A DNA stretch of 64,000 nucleotides from Candidatus Thioglobus sp. NP1 (GCF_003326015.1 NZ_CP023860.1:1054001-1118000); one strand, 5' to 3'. Positions 7,177-17,183 are shown, counted from the stretch's first letter. A program made the numbers and translations. The notes: generated by a model from the letters alone, not told the origin.

Positions 7177-7818
7177 GTGAGTTCTATAATCACTTGCTCG
7201 CTATGTCAATCAGATAAAACGAGTCATTTTCATAAGGAAAATTCTAGGCAATTCCTTATTTGCCTGAACTGTGAATATGTCTTTGTTCCTAAAATTTACC
7301 AGCTCTCAGAAGATGAAGAGAAATTGAGGTACGACACTCACAATAATGATCCTAAGGATGTTCGTTACCGACAATTCTTATCACAGTTATCAGAGCCTCT
7401 TTTAAAAAAAATTTCAGACAATTCATTTGGCTTGGACTTTGGCTCTGGTCCTGGACCTACTTTATCTTTAATGCTAGAGGATTATGGACATAAAGTAGCT
7501 TTATTTGATAAGTTTTATGCTAAAGATACGTCAGTATTTAATCGAAAATATGATTTTATTACTGCTACCGAGGTTATAGAGCATTTAAGTAATCCAATGA
7601 CTGAGATCAATAGATTAATTAAATGTCTTAATGCTGGCGGTTATCTTGCAGTAATGACTCAAATATTGACGTCTAAAATTGATTTTAGTAATTGGTATTA
7701 CAAAAATGATCCCTCACACATTGGTTTTTTTAGCAAGAAGACCTTAAATTACTTAGCAAGTAACCTTGATTTGGAAGTTGAATTTATTTCTGAGAGAGTT
7801 ATTTTTTTTAGAAAATAA
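7177..7818 (+). CDS. Class I SAM-dependent methyltransferase with N-terminal zinc ribbon
   Basis: 213 residues. The N-terminus has two CxxC pairs (CSLC at about 7-10, CLNC at about 30-33) as in zinc-ribbon methyltransferases. Motif I is LDFGSGPGP near residue 88, followed by the acidic end of strand 2 (LFDKF), then ATEVIEHLSNP and a GGYLAVMTQ strand. The substrate is unknown; the type includes Methyltransf_11/23-like enzymes acting on small molecules. The start is GTG at 7177, since an ATG near the N-terminal cysteines is absent. Confidence 0.75.
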   Translation: MSSIITCSLCQSDKTSHFHKENSRQFLICLNCEYVFVPKIYQLSEDEEKLRYDTHNNDPKDVRYRQFLSQLSEPLLKKISDNSFGLDFGSGPGPTLSLMLEDYGHKVALFDKFYAKDTSVFNRKYDFITATEVIEHLSNPMTEINRLIKCLNAGGYLAVMTQILTSKIDFSNWYYKNDPSHIGFFSKKTLNYLASNLDLEVEFISERVIFFRK

Positions 7819-7821
7819 TGG

Positions 7822-8784
7822 TTACGGGAGAATATTTAAATAGCTTTCATAACGAGAAGAGTTAATATTTCCAGATTCTATTGCCTTTTTTATAGCACAA
7901 TTTGGTTCATTGATGTGCTGACAGTTCCTGAATCGACACTTACCAATTAATGATTTAAATTCTCTAAAGCCATTAACTATTTGCTTTTCAGTGAGATCAT
8001 CTAATTGAAACTCTCTAATTCCTGGCGAGTCAATTAAGTCACCACCAGAAGGGATATGATAAATAGTAGTATTAGTTGTTGTATGCTTTCCTAACTTACT
8101 TTTTGTTGATATTTCATTTACTCTTAAATCTAAATCAGGGATAAGTGAATTGATTAGTGATGACTTGCCGACACCAGATTGACCAAGAAATATATGAGAT
8201 CTATTAACAAGACTTTTCTTTAATTTCTCCAAGTTTATTTTATTTTTGACACTAAGAAAGTGGACATCATAGCCAAGGTCAATATAGTGAGAAAAATCAT
8301 TAGAGAGTTGATTATCATTATTTGAAAGCTCAATTTTATTAACAATAATATTTATTGGTAGATTCGAATTTTCGGCCATTATTAGGTAACGATCAATAAG
8401 CTCAAACTGGTAATGGGGCTCAATTGCAACGACAAGCCATAATTGGTCAATATTTGCTGCTATAAGACGATCTTGTCTTTTAAGTTCAGTTTTACGAGGA
8501 TATATTGCAGTTACAACCCCTTCATCACCCTCAACTTTTTGAAATAGGACCCTATCTCCTGCTACAGACAGCCCAATATTTTGTCTACCTGTTGCTTGGA
8601 AAAGGTCACCATGATTAGACTCTATTAATTGCCGTTGACCATATCTTGTTATTACAAGGCCATGGAGCTCTTCTGTACCTTTTTCAATACTACTTTCTGC
8701 TTTAATTGATGCATTATTAGCACGACTAATTTTTTCAGATTGAACTTTCTCAATACGCCACTTTTGTCTTCTTGTGAGTGTCAT
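7822..8784 (-). CDS. rsgA: Ribosome small subunit-dependent GTPase RsgA
   Basis: 320 residues; a circularly permuted GTPase that helps late 30S assembly. Order seen: basic N-terminal tail, OB fold, G4 (NKIEL), then G1 (GQSGVGKSSL, about residue 200), switch region KLGKHTTTNT and G3 (DSPGIREF). A C-terminal zinc site (C-x5-C-x-H-x5-C in CRFRNCQHINEPNC) follows. Its end lies 3 nt from the convergent methyltransferase end. Confidence 0.95.
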   Translation of the reverse strand: MTLTRRQKWRIEKVQSEKISRANNASIKAESSIEKGTEELHGLVITRYGQRQLIESNHGDLFQATGRQNIGLSVAGDRVLFQKVEGDEGVVTAIYPRKTELKRQDRLIAANIDQLWLVVAIEPHYQFELIDRYLIMAENSNLPINIIVNKIELSNNDNQLSNDFSHYIDLGYDVHFLSVKNKINLEKLKKSLVNRSHIFLGQSGVGKSSLINSLIPDLDLRVNEISTKSKLGKHTTTNTTIYHIPSGGDLIDSPGIREFQLDDLTEKQIVNGFREFKSLIGKCRFRNCQHINEPNCAIKKAIESGNINSSRYESYLNILP

Positions 8785-8879
8785 TAAGCTATTTGTTTTT
8801 TTTAATCTTTGAAATAAAAAAAGAACTTATTAATACTATAAAAAAAATATTTGATTTAAGACTATTGATAAATTATCCT

Positions 8880-10124
8880 TTATTGAAGACGCTCAATTCT
8901 CAGCACAGCACTTGGATGAGAGTCATGAAATGCTGAATAAAGCTTATCAGGTGATAACGAAGATGAATTTTCTTTGTACAGCTTTATTAAAGATGAAATT
9001 AAATCTTTAGCATCTGTATGAGTTGCTGCAAAAGCGTCTGCTTGATATTCATGTTTTCTTGACATTAAATTACTAAAAGGGGTAATAAAAAAACTAAAAA
9101 CAGGCAAAGCAAAACTAAATAACACTAGTGCTGTATGTGCTGATGGAGTGGAAATACCAAGTCCATTATAAAACCATACTTGATTAATTAGATAGCCAAG
9201 AATTGCTAGACTTACGAAGCTAAAAATAAATGAGCTAATCATTCTTTGTCGTGTATGTTTATGATGAAAATGACCTAGTTCGTGTGCAAGAATTGCTTCA
9301 ATTTCCTTATCTTCCATGCCGTTAAGGAGTGTATCAAAGAAAACAATTCTTTTATTTTTACCAATCCCTGTGAAATAGGCATTACCATGCGATGAACGTT
9401 TTGATCCATCCATTACATAGATACCATCACTGCCAAAACCTGTTCTTTCAAGAAGGTTAGTAATTCGATTTTTTAAAACTTCGTTATCTAGTGGATTAAA
9501 TTTATTAAAGATAGGTGCAATAAACGATGGATAGATCCACATCATAGTTAGAGTGAAAAGAGTAATAATTATCCAAACATAAATCCACCAGAAGTCTCTA
9601 ATAGAATCTAAATTCATAAGATACAAAATGGCATATATAAGTGGCAACATTAGAATTAGAGTTATCAATATTTCTTTAATCAAATCACCAATAAAAGTTC
9701 TCACTGTCATTCGATTAAAGCCAAACCTCTGTTCAAGAATAAAGTTACGGTAAATACTAAATGGCAGGTCTACGAAGCTCGCAATAAGCATGATGCTTAA
9801 AATAAATATAGTTCCCATTAATATTGGATCTGAAATCCTTAAACTCCAGAATTGATCAAGCCAGTTCATTGCGCCACCAAGAGTCCATATCAGCAGAACA
9901 AGTGTAGAAAAAATAATTTCAAAATGATTGACTAGTAACTTTGCTTGAGTATATTTACCAGCTTTTTGATGATCTTCAATGCTAATATTATCACTAAAAC
10001 CCTGTGGGACTTTATTGAACGAGTTCTTAATAGATTTATCTTGCCTAAAATTAAGCCAAAGAAGGGCTATGACTGAAGTTAGTATTGCAAGTAAAAATAA
10101 AAATGTAAAAAAATTAAATTCCAT
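8880..10124 (-). CDS. M48-family (Ste24-like) membrane metalloprotease
   Basis: 414 residues with about seven hydrophobic segments and the zinc site HELGH (in ILAHELGHFHHKH, about residue 280), with the third ligand in EYQADAFAA about 75 residues later. The N-terminal helices plus YRNFILEQRFGFNRMT match the CAAX-protease-1/Ste24 N-terminal domain (peptidase M48_N). In bacteria such enzymes act in membrane protein quality control. The C-terminal DSHPSAVLRIERL is a typical M48 ending. It lies upstream of rsgA on the same strand with about 95 nt between. Confidence 0.9.
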   Translation of the reverse strand: MEFNFFTFLFLLAILTSVIALLWLNFRQDKSIKNSFNKVPQGFSDNISIEDHQKAGKYTQAKLLVNHFEIIFSTLVLLIWTLGGAMNWLDQFWSLRISDPILMGTIFILSIMLIASFVDLPFSIYRNFILEQRFGFNRMTVRTFIGDLIKEILITLILMLPLIYAILYLMNLDSIRDFWWIYVWIIITLFTLTMMWIYPSFIAPIFNKFNPLDNEVLKNRITNLLERTGFGSDGIYVMDGSKRSSHGNAYFTGIGKNKRIVFFDTLLNGMEDKEIEAILAHELGHFHHKHTRQRMISSFIFSFVSLAILGYLINQVWFYNGLGISTPSAHTALVLFSFALPVFSFFITPFSNLMSRKHEYQADAFAATHTDAKDLISSLIKLYKENSSSLSPDKLYSAFHDSHPSAVLRIERLQ

Positions 10125-10219
10125 TTGTCTGATTTATTTTAAAAAATTAAGATTAAATTATACCTTGAGAATTAATAATAGTCTTCATCAGTAAAATCAT
10201 ATCATATTCAATGAATGCC

Positions 10220-10240
10220 CATATGAGATGGGTATAATTT
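10220..10240 (+). promoter_or_regulatory. Likely ilvE promoter -10 with adjacent dyad
   Basis: A perfect TATAAT at 10235-10240 is immediately preceded by the dyad CCCAT-N5-ATGGG (10220-10234). A dyad abutting a -10 suggests a repressor site, but only one copy is seen and the -35 is weak. Confidence 0.4.
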
Positions 10241-10303
10241 TGTGTTTATATCTATAATAATATTAAATTTTTATTGATTACTTTTTAAAGAATTAGGGTT
10301 TTT

Positions 10304-11236
10304 ATGATGACTATGGAAGATAGAGATGGCTTCATTTGGATGGATGGAGAGTGGTTAGACTGGAGAGATGCTAAGATTCATGTTCTTACTCATACTCTCC
10401 ACTACGGCATGGGAGCCTTTGAGGGTGTTCGTGCTTATGAAACAGAAGATGGACCTGCAATATTTAGACTCGATGACCATACGAATCGTCTGTTTAATTC
10501 AACAAAAATTCTTGGAATGAAAATACCATTCAGTGTTGAATCTTTAAATCAAGCCCAAAGAGAGGTTGTTGTTAAAAATAATTTAAAGTCAGCTTACATA
10601 AGACCAATGTGTTTTTATGGTTCTGAAGGAATGGGCTTAAGGGCGGATAATTTAAAAGTACACGTTATGATCGCAGCTTGGGAGTGGGGTGCATACTTGG
10701 GTGAAGATAATATGAAGAATGGGATAAGGATTCGAACCTCTTCTTATGCTAGAGTCCATGCTCATCCGTCAATGGCTGGTGCAAAAACAAATGGTAATTA
10801 TGTTAACTCAATGATGGCGCTTAAAGAGGCTCAGGACCATGGTTTTGATGAAGCCTTAATGCTTGACTCTGAAGGACTGGTTTCTGAGGGCAGTGGTGAA
10901 AATATTTTTATTATTAAAGATAATATCCTCTACACGCCTCATTTAACTTCTGCATTGCCTGGAATAACTAGGCACACTATTTTTACTCTAGCAAAAAATT
11001 TGGGATATAAGATAGTAGAGAAAAATTTAAATTGCGATGAAATTTACAATGCTGATGAAGCATTTTTTACAGGAACTGCTGCTGAAATTACGCCAATAAG
11101 AGATTTAGATGCGAATCAAATAGGAGCTGGTACCAGAGGCCCTCTAACAGAAAAATTACAAACACTTTACTTTGACTGTGTTCATGGTCGTAATACTGAT
11201 TATCTAGAATGGATTAATAATGGGAGATGTGTTTGA
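10304..11236 (+). CDS. ilvE: Branched-chain amino acid aminotransferase
   Basis: 310 residues, fold type IV PLP enzyme; last step of Leu/Ile/Val synthesis. Motifs: FIWMDGEWLDW at the N-terminus, THTLHYGMGAFEGVRAY, the PLP-lysine segment AGAKTNGNYVNS (about residue 160), EALMLDSEGLVSEGSGENIF, and FFTGTAAEITPI. Three ATGs cluster at the start (10304, 10307, 10313); the first two follow a GGG-containing site. The stop overlaps the next gene by 10 nt, so they are probably co-translated. Confidence 0.95.
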   Translation: MMTMEDRDGFIWMDGEWLDWRDAKIHVLTHTLHYGMGAFEGVRAYETEDGPAIFRLDDHTNRLFNSTKILGMKIPFSVESLNQAQREVVVKNNLKSAYIRPMCFYGSEGMGLRADNLKVHVMIAAWEWGAYLGEDNMKNGIRIRTSSYARVHAHPSMAGAKTNGNYVNSMMALKEAQDHGFDEALMLDSEGLVSEGSGENIFIIKDNILYTPHLTSALPGITRHTIFTLAKNLGYKIVEKNLNCDEIYNADEAFFTGTAAEITPIRDLDANQIGAGTRGPLTEKLQTLYFDCVHGRNTDYLEWINNGRCV

Positions 11237-11415
11237 CAAATCTTAATTCGCCACAATTAAGTTTTACTATTGTTTCTAAGGGAGAATTGCCTTTTCATTG
11301 TCCACCAAAAGAATCATCAAAATGGAATATGCATCCAAAAGTTTTCCTATCTTTTTCTAAAGATGGAGCTGCAAGTTGTCCTTATTGTGGTGCTAATTAC
11401 CAATTAGATCAATAA
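11227..11415 (+). CDS. zf-CHCC zinc-finger domain protein
   Basis: 62 residues with the zf-CHCC pattern: FHCPP, then HPKVFLSF and CPYCGANY, giving a C-H-C-C metal site. The family includes small cytosolic proteins and the NDUFS6-like subunit; the role is unknown in most bacteria. The ATG start overlaps the end of ilvE; a TTG at 11233 is an alternative. It sits between ilvE and aroK in a likely operon. Confidence 0.8.
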   Translation: MCLTNLNSPQLSFTIVSKGELPFHCPPKESSKWNMHPKVFLSFSKDGAASCPYCGANYQLDQ

Positions 11416-11430
11416 TCTTTAATTGTTAAA

Positions 11431-11955
11431 ATGAAAGTTGATTCAAATATAAATATTATTCTAGTTGGGCCAATGGGGTCTGGCAAAACAACGGTTGGTA
11501 GAAAACTTTCAGAGAGGTTAAAAAAAGATTTCTATGATTCAGATCATGAAATTATTAATAGGACTGGTGTAAGTATTGATCATATATTTGAAATTGAGGG
11601 TGAGAGTGGCTTTAGGGAGAGAGAGACTGAAATTTTAAAAAATTTATGTTCTATGAAAAATATTATTATTGCAACGGGTGGAGGAGTTGTTTTAAGTCAT
11701 GAAAATAGAGATTTAATGAAAGTTTCGGCCATGGTAATATATTTATCATCCTCAATAGAGCAAATCCTTAGAAGAACATCTAAGTCAAAAACACGGCCAC
11801 TTCTTGAGCGAAGCAAAGATCGTAGAAAAACAATTTCTGATATTATTGATGCTAGAGAGGGGTTCTACCAAGATGTTGCTTCTGTTAACATAAATACTAA
11901 TGGAAAAAAACTCACTGAAGTAATCGAAGAGATTGTAAATAATATTGAATCATAA
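11431..11955 (+). CDS. aroK: Shikimate kinase
   Basis: 174 residues; phosphorylates shikimate in the chorismate pathway. Motifs: Walker A GPMGSGKTTVG (residues 13-23), shikimate-binding DSDHEI, FREREIE-like segment GFRERETEIL, the ATGGGVV loop, and the lid region RTSKSKTRPLL. Length is standard. It is the last gene of the ilvE-zf-CHCC-aroK group; the usual neighbour aroB is absent here. Confidence 0.95.
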   Translation: MKVDSNINIILVGPMGSGKTTVGRKLSERLKKDFYDSDHEIINRTGVSIDHIFEIEGESGFRERETEILKNLCSMKNIIIATGGGVVLSHENRDLMKVSAMVIYLSSSIEQILRRTSKSKTRPLLERSKDRRKTISDIIDAREGFYQDVASVNINTNGKKLTEVIEEIVNNIES

Positions 11956-12070
11956 TTTATTTTTTAGTCTTTTAAGTAAAGTGTATCAAAAATTCACTAA
12001 AATATTTAGTTCAAGATTTATACTATTGGTTGTAATTATTTAGTTTTGTAAGATTAAAAGGGAGAATGTG

Positions 12071-13444
12071 TTGAGAAAAATTATTTTATTATTTGGCTTG
12101 GTTGCAGCTTTGAATGTGCATGCCATTACTATAAATGAATTTAGTTCGAAATTAGTGGAATCACACCCCTATTTTGTGCAATTATCCCTGTCTGAAAAAA
12201 CAAGTTTAATAGATCAAAAGTCTTCTTTAACATACTCTGATTGGAATATTAAGGCCTCTGCTGGTAATTCTTATCAAAGTGGCGAAGATACCGCAGCAAG
12301 AGCCTATAAAGAGCTTTACACAACTAGTTATGAAGTCTCTGCTGATAGGAAGGTTGAAAATTCTGGATCTACTGTAAATTTAAAGCACTCATGGAATAGA
12401 AATGATAAAGATTCTACTGCAGTTAATAGTAATGTATTTGAAGTTGGTTATATAAGACCCTTGCTGCAAAATAAGGACGGTATAAATGATCGTTTAGCTA
12501 TTGATATTGCTTCTCTTGATCTTGCAGCAAATAAGGTCAATCTTGAAGAGCAAGCTGAAAATTTCCTAGCATCTAAGCTTAAAAAATTCATTGATCTAGC
12601 TCTAAAGCAAGAAATTGTTAAAATCCATAAACGTGATCTTGAATTAACCAAGCAGCAACTTGATCTTTCAGAGGAGAAGTATTTAAATTCTTTAATAGAT
12701 AAATCTACTCTTCTTCGAGACAAAGATCTCTATGTTAAATCCAAGCAGCAATCTCTTCAGTCAAGTAAGGAGTTAATTATTGAAAGACAAGAATTGGCTG
12801 CTCTGATAGGCGCTCGTGAGTCGGACATGATTGTCAATATGAATTTATTTGAAGAGCAAGAATTAACCAAGATTGATCCAAAGGTTTTCGTTAGACAATC
12901 AAGATCTTTTAAAAAGTTTGATTTCGATAAAGCGAGGTTGCAAAGACAACTGCAAACTTATGATAATAAAACTATGCCAAATGTTAATCTTAATCTAGGA
13001 CTATCCTCACAAGGGGAAGATAATAAATACTTTAGTAGTTTTGGAAATAGGGATTATTCTTGGAATATAGGCGTTGATCTGTCTTATCCACTCGGAGTAA
13101 GAAAAGAACTTCTTGATGTTGAGAGAACAGAAATTAGCATGTCAAATATCGATGCCTTAAGAGATGAAGCGGAAATAAATGATGTTTATCAAATTAATTA
13201 TTTACTGGCGCAAGTTGATCTTTTATCTGACCTTGTGATTCTTTATTTAGAACAAGGATCATTAGCTGATGAGAAGGTTATTGAGGAGCAAATTAAATAT
13301 GGTGAAGCTAGAGGTGAAAAATCGCTTGTAATAGCTGCACAAAAGAATGCAAACCTAGCCAATCTTACATATGTCCAAGCAGCAGGAACTTATCAAAAAA
13401 TAATTATTGACTACAAATCCGCGATTGATCAGTTATTTAATTAA
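12071..13444 (+). CDS. TolC-family outer-membrane efflux protein
   Basis: About 457 residues. A signal peptide (KKIILLFGLV-like hydrophobic core ending in VHA) is followed by paired long alpha-helical stretches (residues ~140-260 and ~360-455) and short beta segments (NVNLNLGLSS, SWNIGVDLSYPL), the layout of TolC-type trimeric channels. GTG at 12068 and TTG at 12071 are both possible; GGGAG at 12060-12064 is better spaced for the TTG. No membrane-fusion protein or inner-membrane pump is adjacent; an RND pump gene lies 24 kb away. Function as an export channel is inferred. Confidence 0.8.
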   Translation: MRKIILLFGLVAALNVHAITINEFSSKLVESHPYFVQLSLSEKTSLIDQKSSLTYSDWNIKASAGNSYQSGEDTAARAYKELYTTSYEVSADRKVENSGSTVNLKHSWNRNDKDSTAVNSNVFEVGYIRPLLQNKDGINDRLAIDIASLDLAANKVNLEEQAENFLASKLKKFIDLALKQEIVKIHKRDLELTKQQLDLSEEKYLNSLIDKSTLLRDKDLYVKSKQQSLQSSKELIIERQELAALIGARESDMIVNMNLFEEQELTKIDPKVFVRQSRSFKKFDFDKARLQRQLQTYDNKTMPNVNLNLGLSSQGEDNKYFSSFGNRDYSWNIGVDLSYPLGVRKELLDVERTEISMSNIDALRDEAEINDVYQINYLLAQVDLLSDLVILYLEQGSLADEKVIEEQIKYGEARGEKSLVIAAQKNANLANLTYVQAAGTYQKIIIDYKSAIDQLFN

Positions 13445-13446
13445 AT

Positions 13447-14295
13447 ATGACTGGTCTTTTTTTGTCTTTATGCTCTATTCTGCCTCTAAAGACTAATCAT
13501 CTTTTAGGCTCTTTTATTGGTAAGTTACTCTTCATATTTAATACTAATGCTAAAAGAGTAACTTCTCAAAATATTCAAATATGTTTGCCCCATTTATCTT
13601 CTATTGAAAAAGATTTACTTGTAAAAAAATCTTTAGTTGAAACTGGAAAAAACTTAACTGAATCTGGCTTAATTTGGAATCAAGATTTTTCAGAAAATTC
13701 TAAATATATTAGAAATATTAATGGCTCTGATCTTCTTGAGTCTTCTAAAAAAACAATTTTATTGGTACCCCATATTGGATGTTGGGAGATTACGGGGCGA
13801 GTTCTTGCTGATTCACGTAAAGTGACATTCATGTTTAAACCTCTTAGAAATCAAAAGCAAAATAATTATCTATTTAAAAGAAGAAATCAAGGAAACCTTT
13901 CAATGGCAACTGCCGATAAAGCTGGTGTTCTTCAAATTCAACGTACTTTAAAAAATGGTGATTTAGTTGGTATTTTGCCTGATCAAGACCCTGGAGAGGA
14001 GGGTGGAATTTTGGCGCCATTTTTTAACAAAGAAGTTAATACAATGACTTTATTAGTCAGATTAGCAAAAAAACATAACGCTCAAGTTTTAATGTTTTGG
14101 GCTAATCGTCTTGACAATGGAAAAGGCTATGATCTAAATTATGAGTCATTAGATATAAATTTTGATAGTGATGATATATTACAACAAGTTACAACTATGA
14201 ATATTGCCATCGAAAATCTGATTAAAAGACTTCCTGAGCAATATATGTGGAGTTATCGAAGATTTAAGTCAACTCATTCCTATAATAAGCCTTGA
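13447..14295 (+). CDS. Lipid A biosynthesis acyltransferase (LpxL/HtrB family)
   Basis: 282 residues. N-terminal membrane anchor (FLSLCSILPLK), RVTSQNIQICLP, the acyltransferase HX4E motif in VPHIGCWE (about residue 110), GILPDQDP, and a C-terminal QYMWSYRRFK. These enzymes add a secondary acyl chain to Kdo2-lipid IVA at the inner membrane. Which acyl chain is used cannot be told. The ATG lies 2 nt after the TolC-like stop, so the two probably share a transcript. Confidence 0.9.
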   Translation: MTGLFLSLCSILPLKTNHLLGSFIGKLLFIFNTNAKRVTSQNIQICLPHLSSIEKDLLVKKSLVETGKNLTESGLIWNQDFSENSKYIRNINGSDLLESSKKTILLVPHIGCWEITGRVLADSRKVTFMFKPLRNQKQNNYLFKRRNQGNLSMATADKAGVLQIQRTLKNGDLVGILPDQDPGEEGGILAPFFNKEVNTMTLLVRLAKKHNAQVLMFWANRLDNGKGYDLNYESLDINFDSDDILQQVTTMNIAIENLIKRLPEQYMWSYRRFKSTHSYNKP

Positions 14296-14310
14296 TGGTA
14301 TAATCTTTCT

Positions 14311-14985
14311 ATGAAAATTATAGAAGATATCCGGAGTGTCTTTGACCGTGATCCCGCTGCCAGGAATATGTTTGAAATTATTACCTGTTACTCTGGCGTT
14401 CAGGCAGTTATTATTTATAGATTAACTCACCTATTATGGGGTTATAAGCTTTATTGGTTAGCGCGTTTTATTTCTACATTTGCTAGATTAATTACTGGAA
14501 TTGAAATTCATCCAGGAGCTATTATTGGTAGACGTTTTTTCATTGATCATGGAATGGGTGTAGTAATTGGTGAGACTTCTGAAATTGGTGATGATTGTAT
14601 GATTTATCATGGGGTTACACTAGGAGGAACTTCATGGGATAAAGAGAAGCGCCATCCAACTTTAATGGACGGCGTTATTATTGGTGCTGGAGCTAAAATT
14701 TTAGGGCCAGTTACACTTGGAAAAAATGTTCGTGTTGGCTCTAATTCAGTTGTTGTGAGATCCATAGATGATAACGAAACTGTAGTGGGTATTCCTGGAA
14801 GAGTTGTAAGAAAGAAAAGTAGTGAAATTGACACCTTTGACTCCTATGCTGCCAGCTCCTCAGGAACTACTAATGATCCGACTTTGCAAGCTGTCAATTC
14901 TATTATTGAGCGTTTGGCTGAAATGGATGAAAAAATGGCAAAGTTAACGCTAGATACAAAAATTCATGATGTTGAGAAAAAGTAA
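14311..14985 (+). CDS. cysE: Serine O-acetyltransferase
   Basis: 224 residues, shorter than the E. coli enzyme, of the EpsC/short type. It makes O-acetylserine for cysteine synthesis. Left-handed beta-helix hexapeptides begin at [11 protein letters not shown], with catalytic [12 protein letters not shown] and [13 protein letters not shown]; the C-terminal part is a predicted helix ([15 protein letters not shown]). It lies 80 nt upstream of iscR. Neighbouring cysE and isc genes, as in Azotobacter, supply cysteine for IscS. Confidence 0.95.
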   Translation: MKIIEDIRSVFDRDPAARNMFEIITCYSGVQAVIIYRLTHLLWGYKLYWLARFISTFARLITGIEIHPGAIIGRRFFIDHGMGVVIGETSEIGDDCMIYHGVTLGGTSWDKEKRHPTLMDGVIIGAGAKILGPVTLGKNVRVGSNSVVVRSIDDNETVVGIPGRVVRKKSSEIDTFDSYAASSSGTTNDPTLQAVNSIIERLAEMDEKMAKLTLDTKIHDVEKK

Positions 14986-15001
14986 ACTTTTAATGAATTT
15001 A

Positions 15002-15036
15002 ATACTTGACTAAATTCCTTGGTTACTAGTATAATT
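15002..15036 (+). promoter_or_regulatory. iscR promoter with an IscR type-1-like half site
   Basis: TTGACT (15006-15011) and TATAAT lie about 18 bp apart. The stretch 15002-15015 matches the left half of the E. coli type-1 IscR consensus (ATAsyyGACTrwww) and covers the -35; a loose right half (ACTAGTAT) precedes the -10 at non-standard spacing. This suggests autorepression by holo-IscR. Confidence 0.6.
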
Positions 15037-15064
15037 TCACCAAATTTTATTAGTAGAGAATTTT

Positions 15065-15493
15065 ATGCAACTAACAACTAAAGGAAGGTACGCAGTTACC
15101 GCTATGCTTGACTTGGCTTCTAATGAATCTGCTAAGCCAGTTACGCTAGATATGATATCTCAAAGACAGAACATTTCACTTTCATATTTAGAACAACTTT
15201 TTGCTAAATTAAGAAAAGCATCTCTAGTCAAAAGCGTTAGAGGGCCGGGTGGAGGGTATCTTCTTAATGTCAATGCTGTTGATGTCACGCTTACAGAAAT
15301 TATAGAGGCAGTTGATGAAAATATTGATCTTCGTCGCTGTCATGGTGCTAAGGATTGCTTAAGGGGTAAGCAGTGCTTGTCTCACCATTTATGGTGTGAG
15401 GTTAGTGATCAAATTAGAGGTTTTCTAAGTACTAGAAATCTTCAACAGGTAATTGATGATTACCAATCTAACCAAGATTTAAATTTAAATTAA
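15065..15493 (+). CDS. iscR: Fe-S cluster regulator IscR (Rrf2 family)
   Basis: 142 residues. N-terminal winged helix (MQLTTKGRYAVTAMLDLA, QRQNISLSYLEQLFAKLR, VRGPGGGYLL) and the three cluster cysteines in the RRCHGAKDCLRGKQC segment, with a nearby His in SHHLW. It senses Fe-S status and represses the isc operon when it carries [2Fe-2S]. It is the first gene of iscRSUA-hscBA-fdx, behind a promoter with an IscR-like half site. Confidence 0.97.
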   Translation: MQLTTKGRYAVTAMLDLASNESAKPVTLDMISQRQNISLSYLEQLFAKLRKASLVKSVRGPGGGYLLNVNAVDVTLTEIIEAVDENIDLRRCHGAKDCLRGKQCLSHHLWCEVSDQIRGFLSTRNLQQVIDDYQSNQDLNLN

Positions 15494-15512
15494 TAATTAA
15501 AGGAATAAAATT

Positions 15513-16727
15513 ATGTTGACTCCTACATACATGGATTACTCATCTACTACGCCAGTTGATGCTCGGGTTGCTAAAAAAATGGCTAAATATTTAACAATGG
15601 AAGGTGATTTTGGTAATCCTGCTTCTCGCTCTCATCATTATGGATGGCAAGCTGAGAAAGCAGTTGATAATGCCCGAAACCAGGTAGCAGAGCTAATTAG
15701 CGCTGATCCTAGGGAAATTGTCTGGACTTCTGGCGCTACTGAATCTAATAATCTTGCATTAAAAGGTATTGCTAATTTTTATCATAAACGTGGTAAACAT
15801 ATTATCACTCTTAAAACTGAGCATAAGGCTATTCTAGATACCTGCCGTCAATTAGAACGAGAAGGTTTTGAGGTCACTTATCTTGATCCTCTTCCCAATG
15901 GTTTGTTGGATATTGACTTATTTAAAAGTGTTATTAGAGAGGATACAATTCTTGCCTCATTTATGCATGTTAATAATGAAATTGGTGTTATTCAAGACCT
16001 TCAGGCAATTGGTGATATTTGTAGAGAGAATAAGGTATTTTTTCATGTAGATGCTGCACAATCTGTTGGTAAGATTGAAATTGATTTAAGCTCTCTGCCA
16101 GTTGATTTAATGAGTTTCTCAGCGCATAAGATTTATGGTCCAAAAGGTATGGGAGCACTATACGTCTCTAGGAAGCCTAGAGTTAGACTAGAGGCTCAAA
16201 TGCATGGCGGTGGCCATGAGCGTGGAATGCGTTCTGGAACTTTAGCTACCCATCAAATTGTTGGTATGGGTGAGGCTTTTGCAATTGCTCAGGCTGAGAT
16301 GAAGGATGAGGGAGTAAGAACTAAAAAACTTAGAGATAGACTTTATGCTGGTTTTTCCGATATGGAAGAGGTGGTTGTTAATGGTGATCTTGATCAGAGA
16401 ATTGGAAGTAATTTAAATATTAGTTTCAATTACGTTGAGGGTGAGTCATTAATGATGGCTATTTCTGGAGTTGCTGTATCTTCAGGTTCAGCATGTACAT
16501 CAGCAAGTCTTGAGCCTTCTTATGTGTTAAGAGCATTAGGGCTAAGTGATGAATTAGCTCATAGCTCAATTCGCTTTAGTGTTGGTCGATACACAACAGA
16601 AAAGGATGTTGATGATGCGATTACGCTAGTACGTGAAAAAGTTGAAAAATTAAGAGATTTATCGCCTTTATGGGATATGTTTAAGGATGGCGTTGATTTA
16701 AGTTCTGTTGAGTGGGCTGCCCACTAA
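15513..16727 (+). CDS. iscS: Cysteine desulfurase IscS
   Basis: 404 residues, PLP enzyme that takes sulfur from cysteine for Fe-S clusters and tRNA thiolation. Motifs: N-terminal [31 protein letters not shown], the PLP-lysine [12 protein letters not shown], and the catalytic cysteine loop [13 protein letters not shown]. The C-terminus ends in SVEWAAH, typical of IscS. AAAGGAA precedes the ATG. Second gene of the operon, 19 nt after iscR. Confidence 0.98.
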   Translation: MLTPTYMDYSSTTPVDARVAKKMAKYLTMEGDFGNPASRSHHYGWQAEKAVDNARNQVAELISADPREIVWTSGATESNNLALKGIANFYHKRGKHIITLKTEHKAILDTCRQLEREGFEVTYLDPLPNGLLDIDLFKSVIREDTILASFMHVNNEIGVIQDLQAIGDICRENKVFFHVDAAQSVGKIEIDLSSLPVDLMSFSAHKIYGPKGMGALYVSRKPRVRLEAQMHGGGHERGMRSGTLATHQIVGMGEAFAIAQAEMKDEGVRTKKLRDRLYAGFSDMEEVVVNGDLDQRIGSNLNISFNYVEGESLMMAISGVAVSSGSACTSASLEPSYVLRALGLSDELAHSSIRFSVGRYTTEKDVDDAITLVREKVEKLRDLSPLWDMFKDGVDLSSVEWAAH

Positions 16728-16797
16728 GCAAAAGGAAGAGTTATCGAAAACTTGAATCATGTATAGAGTAAAATTAATAGTTAAATCGGAGTAATTT

Positions 16798-17178
16798 ATG
16801 GCATATGGAAAGAAAGTACTAGATCACTATGAAAATCCTAGAAATGTTGGTGTCTTAGATAAAGATGCCTCTAATGTAGGTACTGGTATGGTTGGTGCAC
16901 CAGCATGTGGAGATGTAATGAGGTTACAAATCCAGATTAATGATGATGGTGTTATCGAAGAGGCAAAATTTAAGACTTATGGTTGCGGATCTGCAATTGC
17001 TTCATCTTCACTTTTAACCGAATGGGTTAAAGGAAAGACGCTTGATGAGGCTTCACAGATTAAGAATACTGAAATAGTTGAAGAATTAGAATTACCACCT
17101 GTAAAAATTCATTGCTCAGTATTGGCTGAAGATGCAATTAAAGCAGCAATAAATGATTTAAAAAGTAAAGCTAGCTAA
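16798..17178 (+). CDS. iscU: Fe-S scaffold protein IscU
   Basis: 126 residues; the scaffold on which IscS and ferredoxin build [2Fe-2S]. The three cluster cysteines are in [22 protein letters not shown] and [10 protein letters not shown], the Asp next to the first Cys is kept, and the HscA-recognition segment LPPVK is present. The 70-nt gap after iscS is the longest between the main isc genes and may hold a secondary promoter, but I see none convincing. Confidence 0.98.
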   Translation: MAYGKKVLDHYENPRNVGVLDKDASNVGTGMVGAPACGDVMRLQIQINDDGVIEEAKFKTYGCGSAIASSSLLTEWVKGKTLDEASQIKNTEIVEELELPPVKIHCSVLAEDAIKAAINDLKSKAS

Positions 17179-17183
17179 TAATT

